DNA from: JACRAV01 sp964571235
Lineage (GTDB): Bacteria; Zixibacteria; MSB-5A5; GN15; FEB-12
NCBI GenBank assembly: GCA_964571235.1
Contig: CAZNAI010000003.1
Span: forward strand, 682,001 to 746,000
DNA length: 64,000 bases
Reading direction: 5' to 3'
Shown: positions 9,221 to 17,069 of the stretch, one piece after another
Numbering within the stretch: position 1 is the stretch's first letter
Layout: each line of letters starts with the position of its first letter
Translations under genes and position numbers: made by a program
The notes under the pieces: model-generated
What the model saw: only the letters and a program-made list of their open reading frames with translations
Told to the model about the DNA's origin: nothing
Database searches by the model: none

Positions 9221-10633
9221 GTGAATCTGGACAAAGTGGCTCAGTTGAGTAAACAGATTTCCGCTGAGTTTATCGATCTGAAATTTTCCGACCTGATCGG
9301 ATTTTGGCACCACATCACAATTCCGGCGAGTGCGCTTGGTCCTGAACTATTCGAAAACGGGGTTGGTATCGACGGTTCTTCTTTGCCCGGCTACTCATCA
9401 ATCGAGCGCGGCGACATGATCTTACGCCCCGATCCTGAGACTGCGTTTGTCGATCCGTTCTTGGATCGCCCGACAATCTCAATGCTCGGCGATATTATGG
9501 AAAGCCACGACACCGTGGCTCCGTACTCGCGCAACCCGCGCCGCGTGGCGGCTGATGCCGAGCGGGCGCTGGCCAAGCTGGTCCCCAACTCGACAGCAAT
9601 CCTTGGCCCCGAATTCGAATTCTACGTCTTTGACAAAGTGAATTATTTTCAGGGACCGCAGGCGGCATTCTATCAACTCGAATCAGCCGAGGCGGCCTGG
9701 GACCCCTCGCACGACGACGAGAATCTCGGCTACAAAATTCCATATAAGGGCGGCTACCATGCCGCGCCACCGCGCGACCGTTCGGCCAATCTTCGGTCGC
9801 AAATTTCAGCAATGCTGGCCGAGGTTGGCGTTGGGCTCAAGTACCATCACCACGAAGTGGGCGGCGCCGGACAGCACGAAATCGAAATCAAATTTCAGAC
9901 ACTACTCAAAGTCGCCGATCAGGCGATGTTGGTCAAATACTTTGTCAAAAACCAGTGCCTGCGCGCGGGGAAAACCGCCACTTTTATGCCGAAGCCGCTT
10001 TTTAACGAGCCGGGATCGGGATTACATGTACACCAGTATCTGGCCGATAAGAACGGTTCGCTTTTTTGGGATCCAAAAGGACCCGGCCGAATGTCGCAAC
10101 TGGGGCTTTGGTACATCGGCGGCATACTCAAACATGTCGATGCAATCCTGGCCTTTAGTAATCCGTCGACCAATTCATTTAAGCGATTAGTCCCGGGATT
10201 TGAAGCGCCGGTAGCGGGGACATACTCAGTTGCCAATCGCACCGCCTGCATTCGCATTCCGGGGTATCAGCGCGACCCGAAGACAATGCGCTTTGAATTC
10301 CGTCCCGGCGATGCCACGATGAATCCGTATTTGGGAATGGCGGCGATGCTGATGGCTGGGCTTGACGGTATCGCCAATAAGATCGATCCGGGACTCCCGC
10401 TCGATCGCAATTTGGATGATCTGTCGCCTTCAGAATTGGCTGGCATTCACCAATTGCCGCCGTCGCTGAATCGCGCCCTCGACGCCCTCGAAATCGACCA
10501 CGCCTTTTTACTGCGCGACGGTGTTTTCACTGAGGACCTGCTCGAAAACTGGATAAAGATCAAACGAAAAGAAGTGGCCGAGATTCGCGTCCGCCCTACC
10601 CCGTACGAATTTGAGATGTATTACGATATGTGA
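9221..10633 (+). CDS. glnA: type I glutamine synthetase
   Basis: A 470-residue GSI enzyme that makes glutamine from glutamate, ammonia and ATP; full length for the family. Landmarks include FDLKFSDL-like start (IDLKFSDLIGFWHH, residues 18-31), DGSS at 51-54, the metal-binding EFEFYVFD at 131-138, the ATP/Glu region GSGLHVHQ at 265-272 and the FKRLVPGFEAP loop at 320-330. Length and motifs place it with the GSI-beta form. In that form a tyrosine in the NLYDL loop is adenylylated; here the loop reads NLDDLSP with Asp399 in its place. The GTG start has AAGGAG eight bases upstream. It stands alone, with no glnB or glnK beside it. Confidence 0.96.
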   Translation: MNLDKVAQLSKQISAEFIDLKFSDLIGFWHHITIPASALGPELFENGVGIDGSSLPGYSSIERGDMILRPDPETAFVDPFLDRPTISMLGDIMESHDTVAPYSRNPRRVAADAERALAKLVPNSTAILGPEFEFYVFDKVNYFQGPQAAFYQLESAEAAWDPSHDDENLGYKIPYKGGYHAAPPRDRSANLRSQISAMLAEVGVGLKYHHHEVGGAGQHEIEIKFQTLLKVADQAMLVKYFVKNQCLRAGKTATFMPKPLFNEPGSGLHVHQYLADKNGSLFWDPKGPGRMSQLGLWYIGGILKHVDAILAFSNPSTNSFKRLVPGFEAPVAGTYSVANRTACIRIPGYQRDPKTMRFEFRPGDATMNPYLGMAAMLMAGLDGIANKIDPGLPLDRNLDDLSPSELAGIHQLPPSLNRALDALEIDHAFLLRDGVFTEDLLENWIKIKRKEVAEIRVRPTPYEFEMYYDM

Positions 10634-10741
10634 GGATTTGGTGGCCCACTGCTTGGGATGGGTTTTGCCTAATATGATCGGAAGTGCGCTGATCGCTGAT
10701 CCCAAAGCAAGGGGCTTGTTAAAAACGTCCCACGCGCCATC

Positions 10742-10842
10742 GTTGGGAGGAGCGACGTCGTCGGCGCGACAAAGCAATCTCGTGTGATTGTTTTGACTTT
10801 GCCGGAAGAAGAGATCGCCTCGCTCCGCTCGCAACGACAGAG
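10742..10842. repeat. palindromic repeat pair, GATTGCTTCGTCGC family
   Basis: Two related pieces lie between glnA and the lipoprotein gene. The first (10742-10781) is the reverse complement of a sequence starting GAGATTGCTTTGTCGCGCCG and ending CTCCTCCCAAC; the second (10811-10842) reads GAGATCGCCTCGCTCCGC then TCGCAACGACAGAG. The same family occurs at 19919-19977 and 36081-36121. Apart from these, the 298-base gap holds nothing recognisable. Confidence 0.6.
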
Positions 10843-10931
10843 AGGCGGGTTTCTCATCTATCCCCAAGCTATCGCGTAAGAGACTTCGTGGCGCCGATCT
10901 ATGACCCCACAGATATGGATTGCTCGGAAAG

Positions 10932-11378
10932 TCACTTCGGTTTTACTATCGGTGAATTGAGCGGGGCTCCCACGGCTATGTCACACCGATGGTTTGGCTG
11001 TCCGTGCGGTGGATTCATCCCCGGAGCAGTCGTGGTATTGGCCGTCTGGGCAGGGATATTCTGTTGCGGCGAATTTGGTAGCGCTTGTACAGTCCCCGGC
11101 GGTGAACTGAGCGGCGCTCCCACGGCTATATCACAACGATGGTTTGGCTGTCCGTGCGGTGGATTCATGCCCGGCGCGGTAGCTGATTCGACGGCAGTTT
11201 CATAAGGATTCATCACAGGGGAGGGCTGAACCGCAAGTGACTCAGACGATGCGGGGGCAGACTGTGTCATGCCGGCGTCGGACTCTGAACCCTTGCTCGC
11301 AGGGGTATCCGATGATTCCTTGCAGGCCATCGCAAAGACCATTAAGAGAATGAGAATCGTCAGGCTCATGCGCTTCAC
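10932..11378 (-). CDS. lipoprotein with two identical PPHGQPNHRCDI motifs
   Basis: A 148-residue lipoprotein. The GTG at 11378 is chosen because AGGAGG lies six bases upstream and it opens a classic lipoprotein signal (MKRMSLTILILLMVFAMAC), with lipidation expected at Cys19. The mature chain is Ser/Pro/Ala-rich and probably disordered, except for two copies of the 23-residue unit starting APGMNPPHGQP and ending CDIAVGAPL, at residues 68-90 and 118-140, exactly 50 residues apart. Each holds two His and one Cys, which could bind a metal or heme. The DNA copies differ at about five positions, all silent, so selection keeps the peptide. I recall similar motifs near the C-termini of Bacteroidota lipoproteins; no function is known to me. 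Confidence 0.8.
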   Translation of the reverse strand: MKRMSLTILILLMVFAMACKESSDTPASKGSESDAGMTQSAPASSESLAVQPSPVMNPYETAVESATAPGMNPPHGQPNHRCDIAVGAPLSSPPGTVQALPNSPQQNIPAQTANTTTAPGMNPPHGQPNHRCDIAVGAPLNSPIVKPK

Positions 11379-11594
11379 AAAAAACCTCCTGCTTTTGATG
11401 GGTACACTTTTTGGGGGTCTCGAATCAAGGTAGGTGCAGTCGGCGGTTAAGTCAATCCAATGCTCTTTATTTATTCCCGAGGGGTCGTTCCCTCTTCTCA
11501 CTTTCGGGGTAATGCACCATTCGATGCGCAAAATGCAATCTCTCGACCCGAAAGTATCACTCCATTCGCTACCACTACTGCACTGCCAACGGAC

Positions 11595-12356
11595 TCACCC
11601 CTTCCGGTGCACCACCATTGCGCCGCCCTGATTGGTGGCGAGGATCGTCATCTGCGCGATCTGAACATGATCGGGACGGGAGGCGGCCCAGACAATAGCG
11701 TCGGCGACATCGTCACCCGATAGCGCCGTGATCCCCTGATAGACTTTGTCGGCTCGCTCCTTGTCGCCGGAAAAGCGGACGACTGAAAATTCAGTCTCGG
11801 CCAAACCCGGATCGATGGAAGTCACTCTAATTGGCGTGTCGACCAAATCCATCAGCATTCCGCGATTGAGGGCGTTGACCGCAAACTTAGAGGCGCAGTA
11901 GACATTCCCCATCGGATAGAGCTCGTGGCCGGCAATCGAGCCGATATTAATAATGTGGCCGCGGCCACGCTTGATCATCCCCGGCAGAATCGCGCGAGTC
12001 ATCCAGAGAAGCCCCTTCACATTGGTATCGATCATCTCGCTCCAGGCAACGTGGTCGCCGTCCTGAATCTTTTCAAGCCCCCTCGCCAAGCCGGCGTTGT
12101 TGACTAAAATATCTACCGCCTGCCACTCGTCGGGGAGATGTTCGGCAACTCGGTTGACATCTTCCCGCTCGCGAACATCCAATCTCCGAACCAGACACGG
12201 GGTGTCGAGACGTTCGGCCAGTTTGTGCAGACGGTCCTCGCGGCGGGCGGTCAGGATCAGGCGGGCGCCCTCGCGGGCGAACCGCTCGGCGGTAGCCATG
12301 CCGAACCCGGACGAAGCGCCGGTGATCAGAACGATCTTATCTTTGAAAGCAGTCAT
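11595..12356 (-). CDS. short-chain dehydrogenase/reductase, YdfG-like
   Basis: A 253-residue classical SDR oxidoreductase. The nucleotide-binding TGASSGFG is at residues 12-19, NNAG at 86-89, the catalytic Ser140 in IINIGSIAG, and the Tyr153/Lys157 pair in NVYCASK. Arg residues after the second strand (TARRED) favour NADPH over NADH. It resembles E. coli YdfG, an NADP-dependent 3-hydroxy acid dehydrogenase acting on serine and similar substrates, but the SDR family is broad and the substrate is not fixed by the sequence. GGAG lies five bases before the ATG. It is monocistronic. Confidence 0.92.
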   Translation of the reverse strand: MTAFKDKIVLITGASSGFGMATAERFAREGARLILTARREDRLHKLAERLDTPCLVRRLDVREREDVNRVAEHLPDEWQAVDILVNNAGLARGLEKIQDGDHVAWSEMIDTNVKGLLWMTRAILPGMIKRGRGHIINIGSIAGHELYPMGNVYCASKFAVNALNRGMLMDLVDTPIRVTSIDPGLAETEFSVVRFSGDKERADKVYQGITALSGDDVADAIVWAASRPDHVQIAQMTILATNQGGAMVVHRKG

Positions 12357-13063
12357 CGTGTCTCCAGATTGGGGTCAGGTTCAGTTGGGCCAATCTATGG
12401 CCTCAAAGAACTTAGGTCAAACGGCGTCAGAATCGGGGCAGGAAGGAAGCCTACAGCCCACCGTGGCAGGGCCACGGCCGAGGGTCTTCGGCGCTTTGAA
12501 ACGAGAGTCCGCCCATGTGCCACGATTTTCAAAAAGACAGTGTCCGGCGGCAAAATCCGTCAAACTCCGCTTTTGCGTATGAATAGTCCACAAACATGCG
12601 GACTGACGTTTTGTAAAAGTGCGGCTTCGTCTTGAATCCGCCGTCTCGGCTTTGTGAGTGGTGGTCGTCCTCAGCCACGACGATGATGGTGTACTTCAAC
12701 ATGGCAAACCTTAAAGGGGACCGGAAGGAAGCTCGCCGCCCACAAAAACCAACTTGGTTGGCCCCTGTCTTTTAGTTCGACTGTTGAACTCTCCTGCGTA
12801 TATGATGTGCAATCCCCATATCTGGCCAACGGCCCAAAAACAGATGGCGTGCCCGATGAAACCCAAGAAATCCGCATAACTTATTGTCCTGCTAATTCTT
12901 AGCGTTGAAATGCCCTATTTTGTGCCTGAGATATTTATTTTGGCATCCGGTATGCAATTGTTACAGTCTGTAGCAAAGAACCACTGCGCCAGTCCCGATA
13001 TAATAGGGTAGAGACCATACCCGACCTTTCCGGGATCGGACAGTTCGACCGAAGGAGATTGGT
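12357..13063. other. 707-base gap with hairpins and no convincing gene
   Basis: The region holds a perfect hairpin CCGTGGC-AGG-GCCACGG (about 12461-12477) and two occurrences of the decamer GGAAGGAAGC (near 12442 and 12722) that recalls the loop of signal recognition particle RNA, but neither is flanked by arms that pair. A 39-codon stretch ending at about 12900 (reading DETQEIRITYCPANS before its stop) looks protein-like but lacks a credible start and may be a remnant. Near the right end TATAAT (12999-13004) could be the -10 box of the next small gene. Confidence 0.4.
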
Positions 13064-13204
13064 ATGGCCGACGAAAAGAGGAAGAAGGCATTGTTGCCAA
13101 AGAAGACGTATTGGCACTTGTACAGCCTGCAGAATCTGGAGTCGAGCAAACTGATTCAGGTGGTCAACAAGGTTCTCAAGCGCGAATACGTCCTCATCAA
13201 GTAA
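13064..13204 (+). CDS. 46-residue basic protein of unknown function
   Basis: A short reading frame, ATG at 13064 and TAA at 13202-13204, with a strong GAAGGAG eight bases upstream and a TATAAT box (12999-13004) about 60 bases before it. The product is basic (KRKKALLPKK near the start) and contains a likely helix (LESSKLIQVVNKVLKREYVL). It is shorter than usual gene-calling cut-offs. No family is recognised. Its good start signals, and the fact that the codons encode a balanced soluble protein, support it as a gene. It lies 119 bases upstream of the M23 peptidase gene. Confidence 0.6.
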   Translation: MADEKRKKALLPKKTYWHLYSLQNLESSKLIQVVNKVLKREYVLIK

Positions 13205-13216
13205 AAACATTTTCAC

Positions 13217-13245
13217 TTGACAGCCACAACCCCCCGGACTACCTT
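13217..13245 (+). promoter_or_regulatory. putative promoter of the M23 peptidase gene
   Basis: A perfect TTGACA (13217-13222), 17 bases, and TACCTT (13240-13245) would start transcription near 13252, leaving a leader of about 70 bases before the ATG at 13324. Confidence 0.4.
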
Positions 13246-13323
13246 CGGGACTTGACCTGCCTGCCACGGGCGAGGGAATGCCGGAGCTATGCTCCATGTG
13301 TTTGTGGTTCAGGGATTTGAAGT

Positions 13324-14229
13324 ATGTTTAAGAAAAAAATTACCTTTTTAGTCATTCCGGATTCATCGGGAGTTTCCCGTCAACTACGGATCCCGGTGGC
13401 ATTCTTTTACATAGCCGCCAGTATTGTGCTGTTCCTGGTTGTTTCCAGTTTGTTCTTTGGCGCCGAGTTCCTAAGCGCTCGGGTGTCGGATCTGGCACTG
13501 GCCCAGTACAAGCTTGAAAACGCCCGGTTACATGACAAGTTTGACCAATTCAGTGTTCGTCTAAATGAAGCGGAAACCCGGTACCGGAATCTGGTCCAAA
13601 AAGAAGTCGCGATCCGCAACCTGTTCAATCTTCCCGAAATCTCCACCGAAGAACGCCAGCTTGGTATCGGCGGTCCGGGGGGGTACGGACCGGTATTATT
13701 GACCGAGTCCGACCGGCAGACCTTTTTGACCGAGGTCCAGCTCGACCAGCTATTGCGGCTTTCGGAATTCGAGGCTGAGCAGTTTGTCGAAGTCGAACGA
13801 TCAGTATCCAAGGTCAAAGAGAAACTCGACCATACGCCGTCGATCTGGCCGACCCAGGGATGGCTCTCTCGCGGATTCGGGCGGCAGTTTGATCCGTTTA
13901 CCGGCGAAGAAGAAATGCATTGCGGCCTGGATATCGCCAACCGCACCGGTACGCAAATCTATGCGCCGGCCGGTGGTCGGATAGTTGGCGCGGGACCGAT
14001 TATCGCCGGAATGGGGAATGCTATTGTTGTCGATCACGGATATGGACTCCAGACCCGCTACGGACACTTGTCCAAGGTGCTCGTGAAATCGGGCCAGCGA
14101 GTCAGTCGCGGCGATTTGCTGGGACTCATGGGTTCAACCGGCCACTCGACCGGCCCTCATCTGCACTACGAGGTATTCAAAGACGGTCGCGCGGTCGACC
14201 CCAAGCAGTACATCCTAAACAAGATGTGA
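13324..14229 (+). CDS. membrane-anchored M23 (LytM) peptidoglycan endopeptidase
   Basis: A 301-residue protein with one N-terminal membrane segment (about residues 24-46), a periplasmic coiled coil (about 55-100) and a C-terminal LytM/M23 domain (about 178-300). Zinc ligands are intact: His199 and Asp203 in HCGLDIANR, and the GPHLHYE motif with His279 and His281. It should therefore cut peptide cross-bridges in peptidoglycan rather than act only as a regulator such as EnvC or NlpD. The membrane anchor with coiled coil is the arrangement of MepM-like and cell-division-linked M23 proteins. A strong terminator follows. Confidence 0.92.
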   Translation: MFKKKITFLVIPDSSGVSRQLRIPVAFFYIAASIVLFLVVSSLFFGAEFLSARVSDLALAQYKLENARLHDKFDQFSVRLNEAETRYRNLVQKEVAIRNLFNLPEISTEERQLGIGGPGGYGPVLLTESDRQTFLTEVQLDQLLRLSEFEAEQFVEVERSVSKVKEKLDHTPSIWPTQGWLSRGFGRQFDPFTGEEEMHCGLDIANRTGTQIYAPAGGRIVGAGPIIAGMGNAIVVDHGYGLQTRYGHLSKVLVKSGQRVSRGDLLGLMGSTGHSTGPHLHYEVFKDGRAVDPKQYILNKM

Positions 14230-14237
14230 AATCCAAA

Positions 14238-14262
14238 CCCCGCTTTCAGCGGGGTTTTTTTT
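14238..14262 (+). terminator. intrinsic terminator after the M23 gene
   Basis: Perfect stem CCCCGCT-TTC-AGCGGGG (14238-14254) followed by eight T residues, nine bases after the stop codon. Confidence 0.9.
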
Positions 14263-14350
14263 CGCTGTTACTCTCCTCTTAATCAGTGAATATTCGAGTC
14301 TGAATTGTCCGAGAACCCTCAGGCTGGTTTCGGCGTTCTTTTGACTTACC

Positions 14351-16558
14351 ATGAGTAAAGAGACAACTGCCACTATTAAAGTCGACGGCATGCACTGCGC
14401 GTCGTGTGTCGGATCGGTCGAGCGCGGCGTGAGCGCACTGAATGGTGTGGCTCGTACCTCTGTCAATCTGGCGACCGGAACCGCGGCGGTGACTTTTGAT
14501 TCGACAGTTGTCTCAGGCGAGCGAATCATGGAGAAGATTCGCGAGATCGGATACGGCGCTCGTCCTGGGCGACCGGATTTGTTGGCGGCGTCGGCCGAAG
14601 AGACAAAGACAGCCGCACGACGAATGTGGTTGGGAATGTCACTGGCTTTGCCGCTGATGGTCATCGCAATGTGGCCGATGTTGGGCGGGGGGCATCAACA
14701 CATTTTCAGTCCGACAATTGACGCTTTGGTTCAGGCGATGCTTGCGGCGGTAATTCTTATCGTAGCAGGAAAAGAAATCTTCGCCGATGCCGCCTTGCAG
14801 ACCCGCCATCTGCGGGCCAACATGAATTCACTGATCGCCATGGGGACACTCGCCGCGTTTGGCTGGAGTGTTTACGCGATGGCGGCGCTTTCTGGCGGTC
14901 ATGCGGAACTGTACTTTGATTCGGCGGGAATGATCGTTGCGCTGATTCTGGTTGGCAGATATTTGGAAGCGCGCTCAAAAGGAAGAGCAGGCGAGGCAAT
15001 CAGCGCGCTGATAAAATTGCAACCGTCAAAAGCAACTGCGCTCATCAACGGAGTTGAGATCGAAATTGATTCAGTGGCCTTGAGGCCGGGAATGCAGATG
15101 CTTGTCCGGCCGGGAGAACGGATTCCGGCCGATGGAAAAATTGTCGACGGTGAGCCGGCTGTCGATGAATCAATGCTGACCGGTGAGTCTCTGCCGGTAG
15201 ATAAAAAAGTTGGCCAGCAGGTTTTGGGAGGATCAATCAACGGCAACAGTGCCTTCCGGGCCGAAGTTACGGCGGTCGGTGAGGCAAGTTTTCTGGCGCA
15301 TGTGATTCGTCTGGTCACCGACGCCCAGTCGCGCAAAGCACCGGTGCAGAAATTGGCCGACAGGGTGGCGTCGGTGTTTGTCCCGGGGGTCATTGCAATC
15401 GCAGGACTGACTTTAGTCGCGTGGCTCTGGCTGGCGCCGGGGAATCCGATGGCGATCAAGTCGGTGGTGGCTGTACTTATTATCGCCTGTCCCTGTGCGC
15501 TGGGTCTGGCGACTCCGACAGCGGTTCTGGCCGGAACGGGGCGAGCGGCAAAAGAAGGGATCGTTGTTCGCGGCGGCGATGTTCTCGAAAAACTGGCTGG
15601 TGTGACAGCAGTATTATTTGACAAGACCGGCACGCTTACGCAAGGCCGACCACAAGTAATTTCGGTGATATCCGCGAATGAACATTCACAAGACAAGTTG
15701 CTGCAAATCGCCGGATCGGCCGAGAGTCAATCCGAACATCCGATCGCGTTGGCGATCACGGCGGAAATGAAACGCCGGGGATTGCAGTCGATCGAAATCA
15801 ACAGCGTCATCGCGCGACCGGGTCTTGGTTTGACTGCGCGATTCTCAGGTGGAGCGCTGACCATCGGATCGGAATCGTATTTACAATCAAAGGGCATCGA
15901 TCTGTCGATTCTGGCATCTGAAATCGCGAGAGAGAAATCTTTCGGGCATACTATGGTCGCTGTCGCTGTAGAAAACAGACTCATTGGTGTGATTGCGGTT
16001 GCCGATGCGATCAGGCCGGAATCAAGAAGTGTGATCAGTCGGCTGAGCCAGCAGTCATTCAAAGTTGTGATGGTGACAGGCGATAACGCGGGTACAGCGG
16101 GGCAGATTTCTAAATCGCTGGGTATTGAGAAAGTGGAATCCGACGTCAAGCCGGCGGAGAAACAAGAAATCGTAAACAAATATCGAGCAGACCGACATAT
16201 TGTCGCGATGGTCGGTGACGGGATCAACGACGCCCCGGCGCTGGCGGCCGCCGATGTCGGGATTGCGATGGGGTCGGGAACAGATGTCGCGATTGAGTCG
16301 GCCGACGCAGTCTTGATCGCGCCGAATCTGGAACGGTTGGTTACACTCTTTGCGCTGTCCAAACGGACACTGAGAGTCATCCGCCAAAATCTGTTCTGGG
16401 CGTTTGCGTATAACGTGATTGCCATTCCCGTTGCCGCCGGTGCTCTGTATCCGGCCTTTGGCGTTACGCTCTCGCCGATGATCGCGGCACTGGCTATGAG
16501 TTTGAGTTCGGTCTTTGTGGTGACCAACGCGCTCAGGTTGAACCGGGTGAAGTTGTGA
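14351..16558 (+). CDS. copA: copper-exporting P1B-type ATPase
   Basis: A 735-residue Cu+-transporting P-type ATPase that uses ATP to move copper out of the cytoplasm. In order: one heavy-metal-associated domain with GMHCASC (Cys16, Cys19), two leading helices, TGES actuator at 277-280, the metal-gate C-P-C at 380-382, phosphorylated Asp424 in DKTGTLT, the HP pair at 463-464 in SEHPIALAI, and GDGINDAPAL near 625. The YN and MSLSS pairs in the last two membrane helices match Cu+ pumps rather than Zn/Cd pumps. No CueR- or CsoR-type regulator and no chaperone gene is adjacent. The start codon has only a weak ribosome binding site. Confidence 0.95.
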   Translation: MSKETTATIKVDGMHCASCVGSVERGVSALNGVARTSVNLATGTAAVTFDSTVVSGERIMEKIREIGYGARPGRPDLLAASAEETKTAARRMWLGMSLALPLMVIAMWPMLGGGHQHIFSPTIDALVQAMLAAVILIVAGKEIFADAALQTRHLRANMNSLIAMGTLAAFGWSVYAMAALSGGHAELYFDSAGMIVALILVGRYLEARSKGRAGEAISALIKLQPSKATALINGVEIEIDSVALRPGMQMLVRPGERIPADGKIVDGEPAVDESMLTGESLPVDKKVGQQVLGGSINGNSAFRAEVTAVGEASFLAHVIRLVTDAQSRKAPVQKLADRVASVFVPGVIAIAGLTLVAWLWLAPGNPMAIKSVVAVLIIACPCALGLATPTAVLAGTGRAAKEGIVVRGGDVLEKLAGVTAVLFDKTGTLTQGRPQVISVISANEHSQDKLLQIAGSAESQSEHPIALAITAEMKRRGLQSIEINSVIARPGLGLTARFSGGALTIGSESYLQSKGIDLSILASEIAREKSFGHTMVAVAVENRLIGVIAVADAIRPESRSVISRLSQQSFKVVMVTGDNAGTAGQISKSLGIEKVESDVKPAEKQEIVNKYRADRHIVAMVGDGINDAPALAAADVGIAMGSGTDVAIESADAVLIAPNLERLVTLFALSKRTLRVIRQNLFWAFAYNVIAIPVAAGALYPAFGVTLSPMIAALAMSLSSVFVVTNALRLNRVKL

Positions 16559-17069
16559 AGAGGATATTGAGCTCTGTTGTAGGTCGAAATCCCTTGCCGC
16601 GACAGCGGTCCCGCCAACGGCGGGATGTTTCGACATCTTCCTCAATTTCAAATTGACTTCATGTCCAAACTGACTTCATGTCAAAATTGACTTCAGGCTG
16701 AGCCTGTCGAAGCCACGTAGGTCGGGTTGCCAGCCCCGTTTACGGGGCGCAGCTACCCGACAATGTCGCGAGGCAAAGCATAGTAGGTCGGGTTGGCAAG
16801 TTACCCGCGTGAGCGGGGAACGCAGGCTACCCGACACTTTCTAAAACCGCAGATGTCGGGTAGACAAATCGTGTCGTCTCCGACGATTCGATTTGCCAAC
16901 CCGACCAACGAAGACTCGTCGTGGTGTCGGGCGTCCTCACCCGACACCGATTGCGGTCAGGTGGGGACGCCTGACCGCACGATATCGAATACGGCAGGAG
17001 CACAGGGCTCCTGCCCTACGTCAATCTTTGTAGCTTGCGCTATGACCGGCCTTCGCAAGATATTCTCCC
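16559..17069. repeat. 511-base gap filled with palindromic repeats
   Basis: No gene is visible. Six or more palindromes follow one another: GTAGGTCGAAAT...TTTCGACATC (16579-16637); CAGGCTGAGCCTGTCGAAG (about 16693-16711); two GTAGGTCGGGTT units ending GCTACCCGAC (16717-16762 and 16783-16836); an inverted unit ending CCAACCCGAC (16853-16910); GGTGTCGGG/CCCGACACC (16923-16948); GCGGTCAGG/CCTGACCGC (16953-16979); and GGCAGGAG/CTCCTGCC (16993-17015). Related copies occur at 21077-21244, 21523-21566 and 61832-61958. The density suggests a landing site for REP-like elements. Confidence 0.8.

Noticed and set aside
10888..11205. Plus-strand frame opposite the lipoprotein gene with repeated HRWFGCPCGGF
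   Set aside because: It is the complement of the duplicated lipoprotein motif. The third-position differences are silent on the minus strand, and only the minus frame has a lipoprotein signal and ribosome binding site.
12400..12510. SRP (4.5S) RNA gene
   Set aside because: GGAAGGAAGC is present but the 5' and 3' arms do not form the long helix, and the symmetric UCAG/AGCAGC loop is missing. Reported only as a finding.
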